DNA of 64,000 nucleotides, from NCBI RefSeq assembly GCF_002251295.1, contig NZ_NPJA01000041.1, forward strand, positions 78,880 to 142,879, in the 5' to 3' direction. The DNA is from Prevotella sp. P5-50. Lineage in GTDB: Bacteria > Bacteroidota > Bacteroidia > Bacteroidales > Bacteroidaceae. The notes beneath the pieces are model-generated. The model did no database searches, had not been told where the DNA came from, and was given only the letters and a program-made list of their open reading frames with translations. This document shows positions 1-8,031 of the stretch, in pieces. Every line of letters starts with the position of its first letter. Positions within the stretch are counted from its first letter, which is position 1. Both the position numbers and the translations under genes were made by a program.

Positions 1-592
1 CAACCGGCTCGACCGCTCCACTAAGCGAACCTAACATAAACGACTTCCATCGGCTGTTGCCTGCCGCTCGCATAGGCATAGAGATGATGGCGCCTTCAGG
101 GATGTTTTGAATGGCAATACCTATTGCCATGGAAACAGCGCCAGCTAAGGAAATATGGGCGGAACTGTTTTCTGCACCTGCAAACACCACACCCACAGCC
201 ATTCCTTCAGGCAGGTTATGGATGGTTACGGCAAGGGCAAGCATGATTGTCTTTGACAAGTGTGACTTGATACCCTCAGGCTTGTCGGTACCGAGGTGTT
301 GGTGTGGCGTCAGTTCGTCGATAAGTAGCAAGAAACCGATACCCATTAGAAATCCCACAGCAGCAGGCACTACCGACCATTTGCCACAGCCTGCCTCCAT
401 ATCCATAGCTGGGATGAGCAAAGACCATACGGAAGCAGCTACCATTACGCCAGAGGCAAAGCCCAACAGCGACTTTTGCAGTCGGTCAGACATTTCGTCT
501 TTCATAAAGAATACGAATGCCGAACCGACCATTGTTCCTAATAGCGGAATCAGCAGTCCTATGATTATTGTTATTGTCATTTCTGTCATCAT
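1..592 (-). CDS. zupT: ZIP-family divalent metal transporter (C-terminal end outside window)
   Basis: This reverse-strand frame is open from the ATG at 592 to the window edge (197 codons), so the gene is partial. The protein begins MMTEMTITIIIGLLIP and is almost entirely hydrophobic helices. Two signature ZIP metal-site motifs are visible, HNLPEGMAVG (TM4) and IQNIPEGAIISMP (TM5), and the last visible residues (GSLSGAVEPV) match the following conserved helix. ZIP proteins of the ZupT/GufA type import zinc and other divalent metals across the inner membrane. ATGs at 592, 589 and 580 are all possible starts. The C-terminal helices lie beyond position 1. The family call is firm; the metal specificity and the zupT symbol are inferred. 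Confidence 0.88.
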   Translation of the reverse strand, partial: MMTEMTITIIIGLLIPLLGTMVGSAFVFFMKDEMSDRLQKSLLGFASGVMVAASVWSLLIPAMDMEAGCGKWSVVPAAVGFLMGIGFLLLIDELTPHQHLGTDKPEGIKSHLSKTIMLALAVTIHNLPEGMAVGVVFAGAENSSAHISLAGAVSMAIGIAIQNIPEGAIISMPMRAAGNSRWKSFMLGSLSGAVEPV

Positions 593-620
593 CTTCGTTT
601 GTTTTTATTTCCGATCGTGT

Positions 621-642
621 CGGGATGTGTTCGGGATGTGTT
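621..642. repeat. 11-bp tandem duplication
   Basis: CGGGATGTGTT occurs twice in direct contact, upstream of the ZIP gene. It may be an operator or simple slippage; no function can be assigned. Confidence 0.5.
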
Positions 643-777
643 CGAGATTTTCCATTCGTCATCTTGACATCAAAAGTTTGAATTCACTTGGCAGCATTTC
701 AATAAGTGGGGAAAATAACCACTTTCTCATGTCATGACTTGCTTGATCAGACTATTTCTGTTGCAGCAGAATGGCGC

Positions 778-3282
778 CTATAGTTCGATGACCTGCGAAG
801 AGCGAGGCTGTATTTCTACAGTTTTGTTGCCAAGACCATTCAGATTGAGTTTGAGCACACGAGGTAATGCATTCACCACCTTGAGCCATGTCTTGCCCGT
901 CTTTGAATCCTTCACCACGCTTGTACCGACGTAGCGTTTCAAGGCTGCTGGCAGATTCAGTTCCGAAGCGATATACGTATCGCCGGCATGCTGTCCGAAC
1001 ATCTTCTGAATCTTGTAACTCTCGGTAAGGCGGATGTTCTCGCTATTGTCGAAGTAGATCATATCAGGATTCCAGTTGTGATAACCGTCTTTGCAGAGTA
1101 GGGGAGCATAGGATGTCATTTCAACCACATCGCCATTACGCTCTATGTTGCAGAGATGAATTCCTTCTGCAAGGGCACGGTCGAGCTCGTTATTTCCGTT
1201 GGCAGCATATTCACCCAGGTAAACCTTCGGTGCCTTGCGGTCGTAGTTGTCGTAATAGTCTTGATGATTGATAAACCATCCCGGTTGTTCGTAGTAGTGT
1301 TCATCCACGGCATCAATCCATTGCCTGTGCTCCTTGGCAATTTTCCATCCCTCTATATAATCCGAAGATGGATAGTGGAACGGGCCTACGGTTCCTATTA
1401 CTTCTATCTCTGGATGTTTCTCCTTCAAGGCTTTGCAAATCATCAGATAGCGCTGTTTGAAATCGGTAGAAATCAGGTCTTCGTTGCCAATGCCCACCAT
1501 CTTCAGGTTGAAAGGAGCTGGATGGCCTGCCTCTGCCCGCATCTTCGCCCATTCTGACGTGGCAGGGTCGCCATTTGCCCATTCCACCAAGTCGAGCACA
1601 TCTTGGACATACTGAGGCATGTCGGCCATAGGGATGCCTCCTTGCTGACCGCAGATGCCCTTGGCATTAGGTTGTGAATTTTGGCAAGGCACTCCGGCTG
1701 CCAACACCGGCAGAGGCTCTGCACCCATGTCTTCGCACCATTGGAAATACTCAAAGAATCCCAGTTTGCGGGTCTGGTGGTAGTTCCAAATGTTGAATGC
1801 CGGCTTGCGGTCCTTCTGCGGTCCTACGCTTTCTTTCCAATGGTAGATGTTCTCCAGTCCTTGACCATGCAGCATGCAACCACCGGGGAATCTGACGAAG
1901 CGAGGGTGCAAATCGGCAATCACCTCGGCCAAATCCTTACGCAGGCCATGTCCCTTGTAAGTGTCGCGAGGCATGAGACTCAGCATATCCACTGCCATTC
2001 TTTCTTTGCCTTTAGGGATGACAGCGAAACGGATGGCTTTGCCCGGTTCGTCCTTATATTTATCGGAAACCACCAGTTGACTCTTGTATTCATTCCATTG
2101 GTCACCTTGTATCTTCACTTTGGTCTTGGCCACGATGTTATTCTCTGCATCCACCAAGGCTATGGTGAGTTGCTTCTTCTTCCCGTCCATACAACGGGCA
2201 AACAAACTCACATCATAGGTGGCATGCTTGATGTGGATGCCCTCCCAACCGATATTATAAATAGGATTATCTGTCAGAATAGCATAATGAGGATTGTTCT
2301 TGCTGACTCCATTTTCTACTGAAATGGCAGATACGGTCTCCAGTCCCTGCCATGCTGTAGTTGCCTTCCATCCTTTTCTCTCGCCATGATACTCAAAGTC
2401 GCCGTTCTGCAACAACTCGGCACAAAGACCACCATCGGCAGCACGGCTGATATCCTCAAAGAAGATGCCGATGAGTTTGTCTGAGATGCGATGCGACTTG
2501 TGGGTTTGGATTTGCAGTTGGGCTGTAATCTCATTACCGGCTCCCAACTTCACATGCTTTTCCTTCAGGTAGGCCTGAAGTTCTGCCTCGGTGTGCGGCA
2601 AGGGTCTGCCATTCTCCTTGTTGTCGTCAGCAAGTGCCTTATGCCATGCCCGAATATAATCGAGATGGATGGCGGGGATGTTGAAGGCGTTGCCTTCCAA
2701 CACCTTGCCATTGATGGTAACTGTGTCGCGTTGCCAAAGTATATCGTCGGCAACGGCTTCTATGGAATCCTCTAAAAAGGTGCGGAAATCCTTGTCTGCA
2801 TGTACATATCGCTTGCCCTCGGCTGTCTGTAGATAGATGTTGAAAGAATCATCGTCCATCTGATAGGCAACCACATCCTTGATACCCTTCTCTTTCACGA
2901 TGGGGTAGTCCTGAGGACGCCATGTTACCAGATCTTCAGAATAAGCCACGGCAAACTGAGGCGAACTGTTGTTTACGCTCCATAGCGCACGCCATGTACC
3001 ATCGTTTGCTTTTGTCACAAACGGGCGATACATCTTCTTCTCGCTACCCCATGGACCGAAATCGCTGGTGCACAGCTGCCCGACGTCTATCCACCGGTCA
3101 TCATCGGTGAGATAAGCCAGATGTAAGCCTTGATTTGCTGCAGGAGAATAAACAAAGATTTGGCAAGTAGAATCCTGATTCACGATTTTATACGCAGGTT
3201 CATCCTGATCCATGGGGGATCCGCTCATATCCATTGCGGTCAGCAAGGCTATCCAGGAGAGTAGGTGCTTAGGTTTCATCAT
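778..3282 (-). CDS. GH51 alpha-L-arabinofuranosidase with N-terminal propeller-like domain
   Basis: The 834-residue protein starts with a short hydrophobic leader and is probably exported. Residues about 35-200 (for example FVYSPAANQGLHLAYLTDD and the W..VNNSSPQFAVAYSEDL segment) resemble a GH43-like beta-propeller. From about residue 250 the sequence is a GH51 arabinofuranosidase: IGIFFEDISRAADGG, RFPGGCMLHG, the acid/base Glu in GIGNEDL (about residue 600) and the nucleophile Glu in VYLGEYAANG (about 690), followed by the beta-sandwich C-terminal domain. GH51 enzymes release arabinofuranose from arabinan and arabinoxylan. It is about 170 residues longer than the usual single-domain Bacteroidetes enzyme because of the front domain. 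It is divergent from the pectinesterase-like gene, which suggests pectin side-chain use. Confidence 0.9.
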   Translation of the reverse strand: MMKPKHLLSWIALLTAMDMSGSPMDQDEPAYKIVNQDSTCQIFVYSPAANQGLHLAYLTDDDRWIDVGQLCTSDFGPWGSEKKMYRPFVTKANDGTWRALWSVNNSSPQFAVAYSEDLVTWRPQDYPIVKEKGIKDVVAYQMDDDSFNIYLQTAEGKRYVHADKDFRTFLEDSIEAVADDILWQRDTVTINGKVLEGNAFNIPAIHLDYIRAWHKALADDNKENGRPLPHTEAELQAYLKEKHVKLGAGNEITAQLQIQTHKSHRISDKLIGIFFEDISRAADGGLCAELLQNGDFEYHGERKGWKATTAWQGLETVSAISVENGVSKNNPHYAILTDNPIYNIGWEGIHIKHATYDVSLFARCMDGKKKQLTIALVDAENNIVAKTKVKIQGDQWNEYKSQLVVSDKYKDEPGKAIRFAVIPKGKERMAVDMLSLMPRDTYKGHGLRKDLAEVIADLHPRFVRFPGGCMLHGQGLENIYHWKESVGPQKDRKPAFNIWNYHQTRKLGFFEYFQWCEDMGAEPLPVLAAGVPCQNSQPNAKGICGQQGGIPMADMPQYVQDVLDLVEWANGDPATSEWAKMRAEAGHPAPFNLKMVGIGNEDLISTDFKQRYLMICKALKEKHPEIEVIGTVGPFHYPSSDYIEGWKIAKEHRQWIDAVDEHYYEQPGWFINHQDYYDNYDRKAPKVYLGEYAANGNNELDRALAEGIHLCNIERNGDVVEMTSYAPLLCKDGYHNWNPDMIYFDNSENIRLTESYKIQKMFGQHAGDTYIASELNLPAALKRYVGTSVVKDSKTGKTWLKVVNALPRVLKLNLNGLGNKTVEIQPRSSQVIEL

Positions 3283-3359
3283 ATCTCGGGTCTGTTGTCT
3301 ATTAAGTATATCAAGTTCGTTTGCATGTTCCGTCAGACCGAAACTTGTTTTCTGCTTTG

Positions 3360-3390
3360 CAAAGATAAGTAATTATTATGAATTGTGCAA
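3360..3390 (-). promoter_or_regulatory. promoter of the GH51 gene
   Basis: On the reverse strand TATCTTTG (3367-3360) fits the Bacteroidetes -7 box TAnnTTTG, and TTG at 3390-3388 lies 20 nt upstream as a -33 box. The predicted transcript starts about 75 nt before the ATG. Confidence 0.6.
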
Positions 3391-3487
3391 CATCAAAGCA
3401 TAAGAAATACGGGAATGATATCCTACGGTCGTTCGGGAAGTTAAGAGACAATAGCCTTTTGCCGTAAGACGTAGGACATTTGTCCCT

Positions 3488-3550
3488 TAACTTCTCTCTA
3501 ACTTCTCTCTAACTTCTCTCTAACTTCTCTCTAACTTCCCTAACTTCCCC
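3488..3550. repeat. 11-bp tandem repeat between the divergent GH51 and CE8 genes
   Basis: TAACTTCTCTC is repeated four times exactly (3488-3531), followed by two shortened units (TAACTTCCC and TAACTTCCCC). An inverted partner, GGGAAGTTA, lies upstream near 3437. The 11-bp period is close to one helical turn. Confidence 0.9.
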
Positions 3551-3656
3551 ACATGCGAAAAATGTGTTTTATTGCTATCCAATAATAATTCCTTTAAAAA
3601 TATAGGATTTCTCAATGTTTTTTTGTAATATTGCAACTCCAAACAACTTAAAAACA

Positions 3657-5141
3657 ATGACTACGAAACGAATCTTTATTACAATGGCAGCTTTCATCGT
3701 ATGTATGAAACTGCTGGCACAGTCTCCAGTAGGTTTTTATCCTAAGGAGAATGCTCACAACATCAACATCGACACACATCTCATTATTGAGTTTGACCAA
3801 CCGGTAAAGGCGGGCACAAAGGGGATTGTCACGGTGTTTGACAAAACCACTAACAAGGTGGTTGACAAAATCGACATGTCCGTTCCGGCAGGGCCAACAG
3901 AAGGACAGCCTGTTAATCCTCATGCAACATATACTCCTGTACCTTATATCTATAAGTCGGAGCATATTACCAATCGTAACACACGTCCGGGCACTCCATC
4001 GGGTGCTGCCAAAGAAGATAAGCGCAAGTATCAGAAGACGATTATCGGCGGATTCTCTGATGCCTTCCACTTCTATCCTGTTATCTGTCATGGTAATAAG
4101 GCTACTGTTTATCTACACAACAATATGTTGGATTACGGACATGAGTATGAAATTAAGATAGGCAAGGGAGTCATCGAGGGATGGAATGGCAAGAAATCAT
4201 GGAAGTTTACTACCAAGGCAAAGGCTCCTTCAACAGATAAATCTCAGGTGGTGGTGGCTGCTGATGGAAGCGGAGATTTCTCCACTCTGCAGGGTGCCAT
4301 GGATTGGATGCCAGACTCGTTGCCCTCGGAAGCGAGTAGGAAAACTGTTTTTGTGAAGAATGGCGACTATGAAGAACTGGTGTATTTCCGTAATAAGCGG
4401 TTTGTGACCATTCAAGGTGAATCTATGGATGGGGTTGTGGTGCATTATCCCAATAACGAGGTTTTCAATCCTCATCCTGTTGACATCAAGACCAACGAGG
4501 TGAAGGGAACATTCCCCTCACGTCGTGCTGCGGTAGCTGCTGACAATTGCGCTGATATGATTTTCAAGAACATCACCTTCAAGACCGATTGTAAGGGACA
4601 GGCTGAGGGGTTCCTGCTCAATGGTGAGAGAAACTTTTCTGAGAACGTACATGTCATTGGCGACGGAGATGCTCTTCAAGCGAACGGATCGGCCTACTGG
4701 CTCAACTGCATCATAGATGGAGGAGGAGATACGGTCTTAGGCAGAGGTCCGTCATACTTCAATCATTGTACCATTTCCACTCATGGCCCCTTCATGTGGA
4801 TAAGAAATACGGCCGAAAACCATGGTAACATCTTCAACGACTGTACCTTTAAGGGATTGGGTGAGAATGCTGTGATCGCTCGTCTGCCACACAACCATGG
4901 AAAGCCCTATCCTCATTCTGAATGTGTGTTGCTCAACTGCACGTTGGACGGTGTGCCTGCCATAGGCTTTGAACCTGTGGCTGAACCTACGGTCACCCTG
5001 TTGGAATTCAACAGCCATGACAAGTATGGTAAGGCTATAGATGTCAGCCGGAGACACCAGTATGTTCGCCAGCTTGATGCCATCAAGGATGCTGAGCTGA
5101 TAGGAAAATACGCTGATGCAAGGTGGGTGCTGAACTGGTAG
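3657..5141 (+). CDS. pectinesterase-like CE8 protein with N-terminal Ig-like domain
   Basis: The frame opens at 3615, but the ATG at 3657 gives a clean signal peptide (MTTKRIFITMAAFIVCMKLLAQ), so that start is chosen (494 residues). Residues about 22-185 form an Ig-like module (VGFYPKENAHNINIDTHLII). Residues about 195-490 form a right-handed beta-helix of the pectin methylesterase type, beginning VVAADGSGDFSTLQGAMDW, with NGDYEE and GDTVLGRGPSYF. The nucleophile Asp of the family's DFIFG motif is kept (about residue 358, GGGDTVLG). The usual QDTL Asp is replaced (LQANGSAYW). CE8 enzymes de-esterify homogalacturonan. Activity is uncertain because of the substitution; the fold assignment is secure. 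Confidence 0.86.
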   Translation: MTTKRIFITMAAFIVCMKLLAQSPVGFYPKENAHNINIDTHLIIEFDQPVKAGTKGIVTVFDKTTNKVVDKIDMSVPAGPTEGQPVNPHATYTPVPYIYKSEHITNRNTRPGTPSGAAKEDKRKYQKTIIGGFSDAFHFYPVICHGNKATVYLHNNMLDYGHEYEIKIGKGVIEGWNGKKSWKFTTKAKAPSTDKSQVVVAADGSGDFSTLQGAMDWMPDSLPSEASRKTVFVKNGDYEELVYFRNKRFVTIQGESMDGVVVHYPNNEVFNPHPVDIKTNEVKGTFPSRRAAVAADNCADMIFKNITFKTDCKGQAEGFLLNGERNFSENVHVIGDGDALQANGSAYWLNCIIDGGGDTVLGRGPSYFNHCTISTHGPFMWIRNTAENHGNIFNDCTFKGLGENAVIARLPHNHGKPYPHSECVLLNCTLDGVPAIGFEPVAEPTVTLLEFNSHDKYGKAIDVSRRHQYVRQLDAIKDAELIGKYADARWVLNW

Positions 5142-5221
5142 GCTAAAAAAAGAGAATACCTATTACAACTTTCTCAAGCTGATTTTTGTTCACTTGCGAA
5201 AGTTATTCCAGAAACTTTTTG

Positions 5222-5229
5222 TAAATTTG
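5222..5229 (+). promoter_or_regulatory. -7 box upstream of two small genes
   Basis: TAAATTTG followed by CGCC matches TAnnTTTG and lies 20 nt before the ATG at 5249. A well-spaced -33 box is not obvious. Confidence 0.5.
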
Positions 5230-5248
5230 CGCCAAATAACAAGTGATT

Positions 5249-5428
5249 ATGAGTCCAGTATTCCGACGCGAAAGCGAATATACGTTCAAGGAATATCCCG
5301 ATGTATGGGAATATATAAAGCGACAGAACAATTCTATTCACATGTCAGAGTTCAAGCCTAATGAGGCTGCCGAGGAGCAGGCCAATATCCTCATACAGGG
5401 AACTCTGAAAAAGTATCATCGCCATTAA
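5249..5428 (+). CDS. small soluble protein of unknown function
   Basis: This 59-residue protein (MSPVFRRESEYTF...) is charged and rich in Glu and aromatic residues, with no signal or membrane segment. A GTG in frame six bases upstream (5243) could also start it, but the ATG at 5249 is preferred. It lies 11 bp before the next gene and shares its promoter, so the two are probably co-transcribed. No family is recognised. Confidence 0.7.
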   Translation: MSPVFRRESEYTFKEYPDVWEYIKRQNNSIHMSEFKPNEAAEEQANILIQGTLKKYHRH

Positions 5429-5439
5429 GTAGGAACACA

Positions 5440-5802
5440 ATGAAAAAACTAAGCAAAGAGTTTTGGAGAGGCTTATGGGTAACCGTCCTTGTTATGGGCT
5501 GCCTATTTGGTTGCACAGCCTACTATGCCCTGCAAGAGCGAAAACAAAAAGAAGAATTTCGCCGTTGGGATAATAAGCGCCGAGAGGCAGTCCAGCGGGG
5601 GCTTGACTCTATTAGGCTACATAATGACAGCATAAGAAAATCTGTCAGCACCAAAAAGGGAAAAGGAGGAATTATCATTGGAACAGATGACGATGACCGA
5701 GACCCTTACGACGACCCTGATTTCGATGACCTGATACCAGGCGAGGAATACGACGAGGAATTTGTTGACCGTTCGCAGGGCGACCCAGAATTATACAATT
5801 AA
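5440..5802 (+). CDS. membrane-anchored acidic protein of unknown function
   Basis: The 120-residue product has one hydrophobic segment near the N-terminus (WVTVLVMGCLFGC, residues about 13-25). The LFGC end could be a weak lipobox, so it is either a lipoprotein or a single-pass membrane protein. A charged, probably helical region follows (about 30-70), and the tail is very acidic (TDDDDRDPYDDPDFDD). A rho-independent terminator follows 39 bp after the stop, which supports a real two-gene unit with the preceding small gene. No function is recognised. Confidence 0.7.
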   Translation: MKKLSKEFWRGLWVTVLVMGCLFGCTAYYALQERKQKEEFRRWDNKRREAVQRGLDSIRLHNDSIRKSVSTKKGKGGIIIGTDDDDRDPYDDPDFDDLIPGEEYDEEFVDRSQGDPELYN

Positions 5803-5840
5803 CATGCCTGGCTCTAAGTATTTTCTATTAAATAACCATA

Positions 5841-5880
5841 AAATCCCGTGGGTGGCATACGACTCACGGGATTTTTTTCG
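5841..5880 (+). terminator. rho-independent terminator
   Basis: AAATCCCGTG (5841-5850) pairs perfectly with CACGGGATTT (5865-5874) and is followed by a T run. It closes the two-gene unit 5249-5802. Confidence 0.9.
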
Positions 5881-6059
5881 TACATTTGTCCCCAACAACG
5901 AGCCATTGAAACAGGCTGGTGAAATAATATTGAATTATGAATGTCTTTCACTTCTTTATCATAAGAAGAATCTTGGTTTAATATTGTTCGTTCCGAGACA
6001 AATGTCCTATTCCGAGAGCAAACTGCCCAAGCTCAGACATACTGTCAATTTCTATGAAG

Positions 6060-6662
6060 TTAGAACGAACAGAAGAATGTAACCAAGAATGGCACGGAGA
6101 AATCTACACAGAAGCCATGGAAGATGGACACGATGATGAAACTCTCACCCGAATAACGGGTAATGATGGGGAGGGTAGTGTCCATCGTGGTGGCACCCCC
6201 TACGCTGATAGGTGCCAATCTTCCAAAATACTTCGCCAACAGTGGGGCACACAACAGGGTGAGAATCTCTCTGCTGATGTTGGCAAGCAAAGCGATGGTA
6301 CCAAGTTCTGCACCACGGTATTGGGTGATGAAGATGCTCGACAGAGAGTAGTAGCCGAATCCAGAACCTATCGCCAGACTGTCGGTAAGTTGACGATGCC
6401 CCAATAGGATAGATACTGCAGCGCATCCTGCCAACGTGCCCAGAATGGTCATGATGGGAAGCATCATCAAACGAGGATTGACCTCTTTGAAACTCTTCAG
6501 TACAGAAGTGTCGCAACCGATGCTGATGCCTACGCAGAACATCAGGCAGCAAAGGGTATAATAGCTGACGTCGCTATTTACAAAGCTGTCGGGAATCACG
6601 TCACACAATCCCACGATGATGCCGAGGACAAAGAAGCCTACGATAATCAGACTGCCTTTCAT
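6060..6662 (-). CDS. LysO-family exporter, C-terminal half protein
   Basis: This 200-residue polytopic membrane protein (MKGSLIIVGFFVLGIIVGL...) has the conserved glycine-rich segment GSGFGYYSLSSI and the stretch AELGTIALLANISREI typical of LysO/YbjE. In E. coli LysO is one protein of about 300 residues that exports lysine. Here, as in many Bacteroidetes, the two halves are separate genes that overlap by four bases (ATGA at 6659-6662), so the products are expected to assemble together. Lysine as substrate is inferred from the family. Confidence 0.85.
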   Translation of the reverse strand: MKGSLIIVGFFVLGIIVGLCDVIPDSFVNSDVSYYTLCCLMFCVGISIGCDTSVLKSFKEVNPRLMMLPIMTILGTLAGCAAVSILLGHRQLTDSLAIGSGFGYYSLSSIFITQYRGAELGTIALLANISREILTLLCAPLLAKYFGRLAPISVGGATTMDTTLPIITRYSGESFIIVSIFHGFCVDFSVPFLVTFFCSF

Positions 6663-6964
6663 GCCTTGCCTCCTTCCTGTTCAACCGATGTCTTGTCTTT
6701 CTGTTTGGCTGTTACATATCTCCATAATGCCCAAGCAAAGATTGCACTGCCGATACTGCCGCCCAGCGTTAATACGATGGCTTCGAGACCCAGCGTCTGG
6801 AGACCATTGACGATACTTGGATTCGATCCTACCTCGATGCCGAGGAGGAATAGGAGTACCCAAATAAGTGCCGTGATGATACGGCCGATAAAACTCATTT
6901 TCTGGTTGCGGAGCAGGTAACCCGTACCTATTCCGCATAGCATAATCATTACAATCTTGAGCAT
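6659..6964 (-). CDS. LysO-family exporter, N-terminal half protein
   Basis: The 101-residue protein has three hydrophobic segments: MLKIVMIMLCGIGTGYLL, an ALIWVLLFLLGIEVGSN segment and EAIVLTLGGSIGSAIFAWAL. It corresponds to the first third of E. coli LysO (formerly DUF340). It ends in a charged tail and overlaps the next gene by four bases, giving translational coupling. No clear promoter was found in 6965-7090. Confidence 0.83.
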   Translation of the reverse strand: MLKIVMIMLCGIGTGYLLRNQKMSFIGRIITALIWVLLFLLGIEVGSNPSIVNGLQTLGLEAIVLTLGGSIGSAIFAWALWRYVTAKQKDKTSVEQEGGKA

Positions 6965-7030
6965 CGTTTTCTCGTTTTACTTATCCGTTTCCTGTTTGGA
7001 ACGCATTTCCCCAACTTTCGTTGTTATGCT

Positions 7031-7068
7031 TTTCAAAAACTGTTATACTGTTATATTGTCACGCTTTG
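7031..7068 (+). repeat. CTGTWA dispersed repeat, copy A
   Basis: The segment reads TTTCAAAAACTGTTATACTG, then TTATATTGTCACGC. It belongs to the dispersed family described at 11703-11832. Confidence 0.8.
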
Positions 7069-7093
7069 GATTGATGACAGCGCTATTCGTAGT

Positions 7094-7609
7094 CTAACGC
7101 TTACTGCCTAAAAGCCTGCTTCTGACACATTTCACCGCTGGCTTGTAGAAAGTCATGTCCATGCTCTCTATGGTGTGCATAAACTCTCCCATCAGTTCTG
7201 GATAGAACTTACACATCCGATAGGCAATCTTCATGCAGAGAGATTGAATACTGGGAAACTCATCAGGATTGACCATGTGGGCTAAGCAGAAGTCAAGGAA
7301 GTCGGTGCGAAGATCATCTTCTTCCAGTTTCAAGCGCTCAATATGATGGAGCGACAGGCGACGAACAGAAGCGTTGTCGGTCTGCATCGCTAAATCTATG
7401 AGCGGGTGGAGTAGTGGTTGCAGCTGTGCGTGCTCCGCTTTGCTGGCCTTGGTCACTCCCCAAAGTGCATTGCGAGCCACTTGATAGTCTTCGTGATTCA
7501 TATAGGTGCGACAAAAGCCTATGAGGTCTCCCGATTGTTTCACCTCATTATAAATGGCCAATGCCTCTCCTTCACTATACGCACCCTTTAGTCGTTCTTC
7601 CGTTATCAT
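7094..7609 (-). CDS. HEAT-like helical protein of unknown function
   Basis: The frame can start at 7654, but the likely -7 box (7657-7664) would put the transcript start at about that ATG. The ATG at 7609 (MITEERLKGAYSEGEALAIY) is therefore preferred and gives 171 residues. The sequence is all helical with repeat-like units (DYQVARNALWGVTKA; NASVRRLSLHHIERL) reminiscent of HEAT/ARM repeats, and similar to proteins built like DNA alkylation repeat or DUF-type scaffolds. No catalytic residues or export signal are seen. Function unknown. Confidence 0.72.
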   Translation of the reverse strand: MITEERLKGAYSEGEALAIYNEVKQSGDLIGFCRTYMNHEDYQVARNALWGVTKASKAEHAQLQPLLHPLIDLAMQTDNASVRRLSLHHIERLKLEEDDLRTDFLDFCLAHMVNPDEFPSIQSLCMKIAYRMCKFYPELMGEFMHTIESMDMTFYKPAVKCVRSRLLGSKR

Positions 7610-7656
7610 GGTGTCACGTTTTTTAGAATATGTGTTATTGATCAAATAGATCATGG

Positions 7657-7664
7657 CAAAGTTA
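7657..7664 (-). promoter_or_regulatory. -7 box for the helical protein gene
   Basis: The reverse strand reads TAACTTTG, an exact TAnnTTTG match. The predicted start at about 7652 leaves a leader of about 43 nt to the ATG at 7609 and argues against the ATG at 7654. Confidence 0.55.
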
Positions 7665-7739
7665 CGAAAATATCTTGATAATTAATGGAAAGAATCATAA
7701 TTTTAACAGATTTACGTGGCAATAAAAAATCCGTGCACC

Positions 7740-7928
7740 CTGACGTTTGCTTTCATAAACTGTAATACTGTAACTGTAACGCTTGAAATGCAAAATATGG
7801 TTTATGGAAACTGTCAACTGTCAACTGTAACGCTTGCGATTGACATTGGCGTTGTCCAAGAAACAGGAACAGTCCTCGCGAAACCTATTTTTCCTTTCCA
7901 AAAACTGTAATACTGTAAGCTGTAAGAA
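7740..7928 (+). repeat. CTGTWA dispersed repeats, copies B and C
   Basis: Three repeat cores lie in 190 bp: ACTGTAATACTGTAACTGTA at about 7758, GGAAACTGTCAACTGTCAAC at about 7806 (ending in TGTAACGC) and ACTGTAATACTGTAAGCTGT at about 7905. They fill the gap between the helical protein and the relaxase remnant. No gene was seen in 7665-8031. Confidence 0.85.
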
Positions 7929-8031
7929 TTGAAAAAAGCCCCAATAATCAAGATGTCAATGACCTGTCCCTGTGACACCCTGCCAGTTGCATCAACAGGA
8001 CAGGACTGTTGGGCGAAAGTTGGAACGCTTC

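Noticed and set aside
111..737. 208-residue forward frame at the left edge
   Set aside because: It lies antisense to the ZIP transporter, whose motifs are unmistakable.
5762..6082. 106-residue forward frame across a terminator
   Set aside because: It overlaps the end of the previous gene, runs through a terminator hairpin and meets LysO on the other strand. No support.
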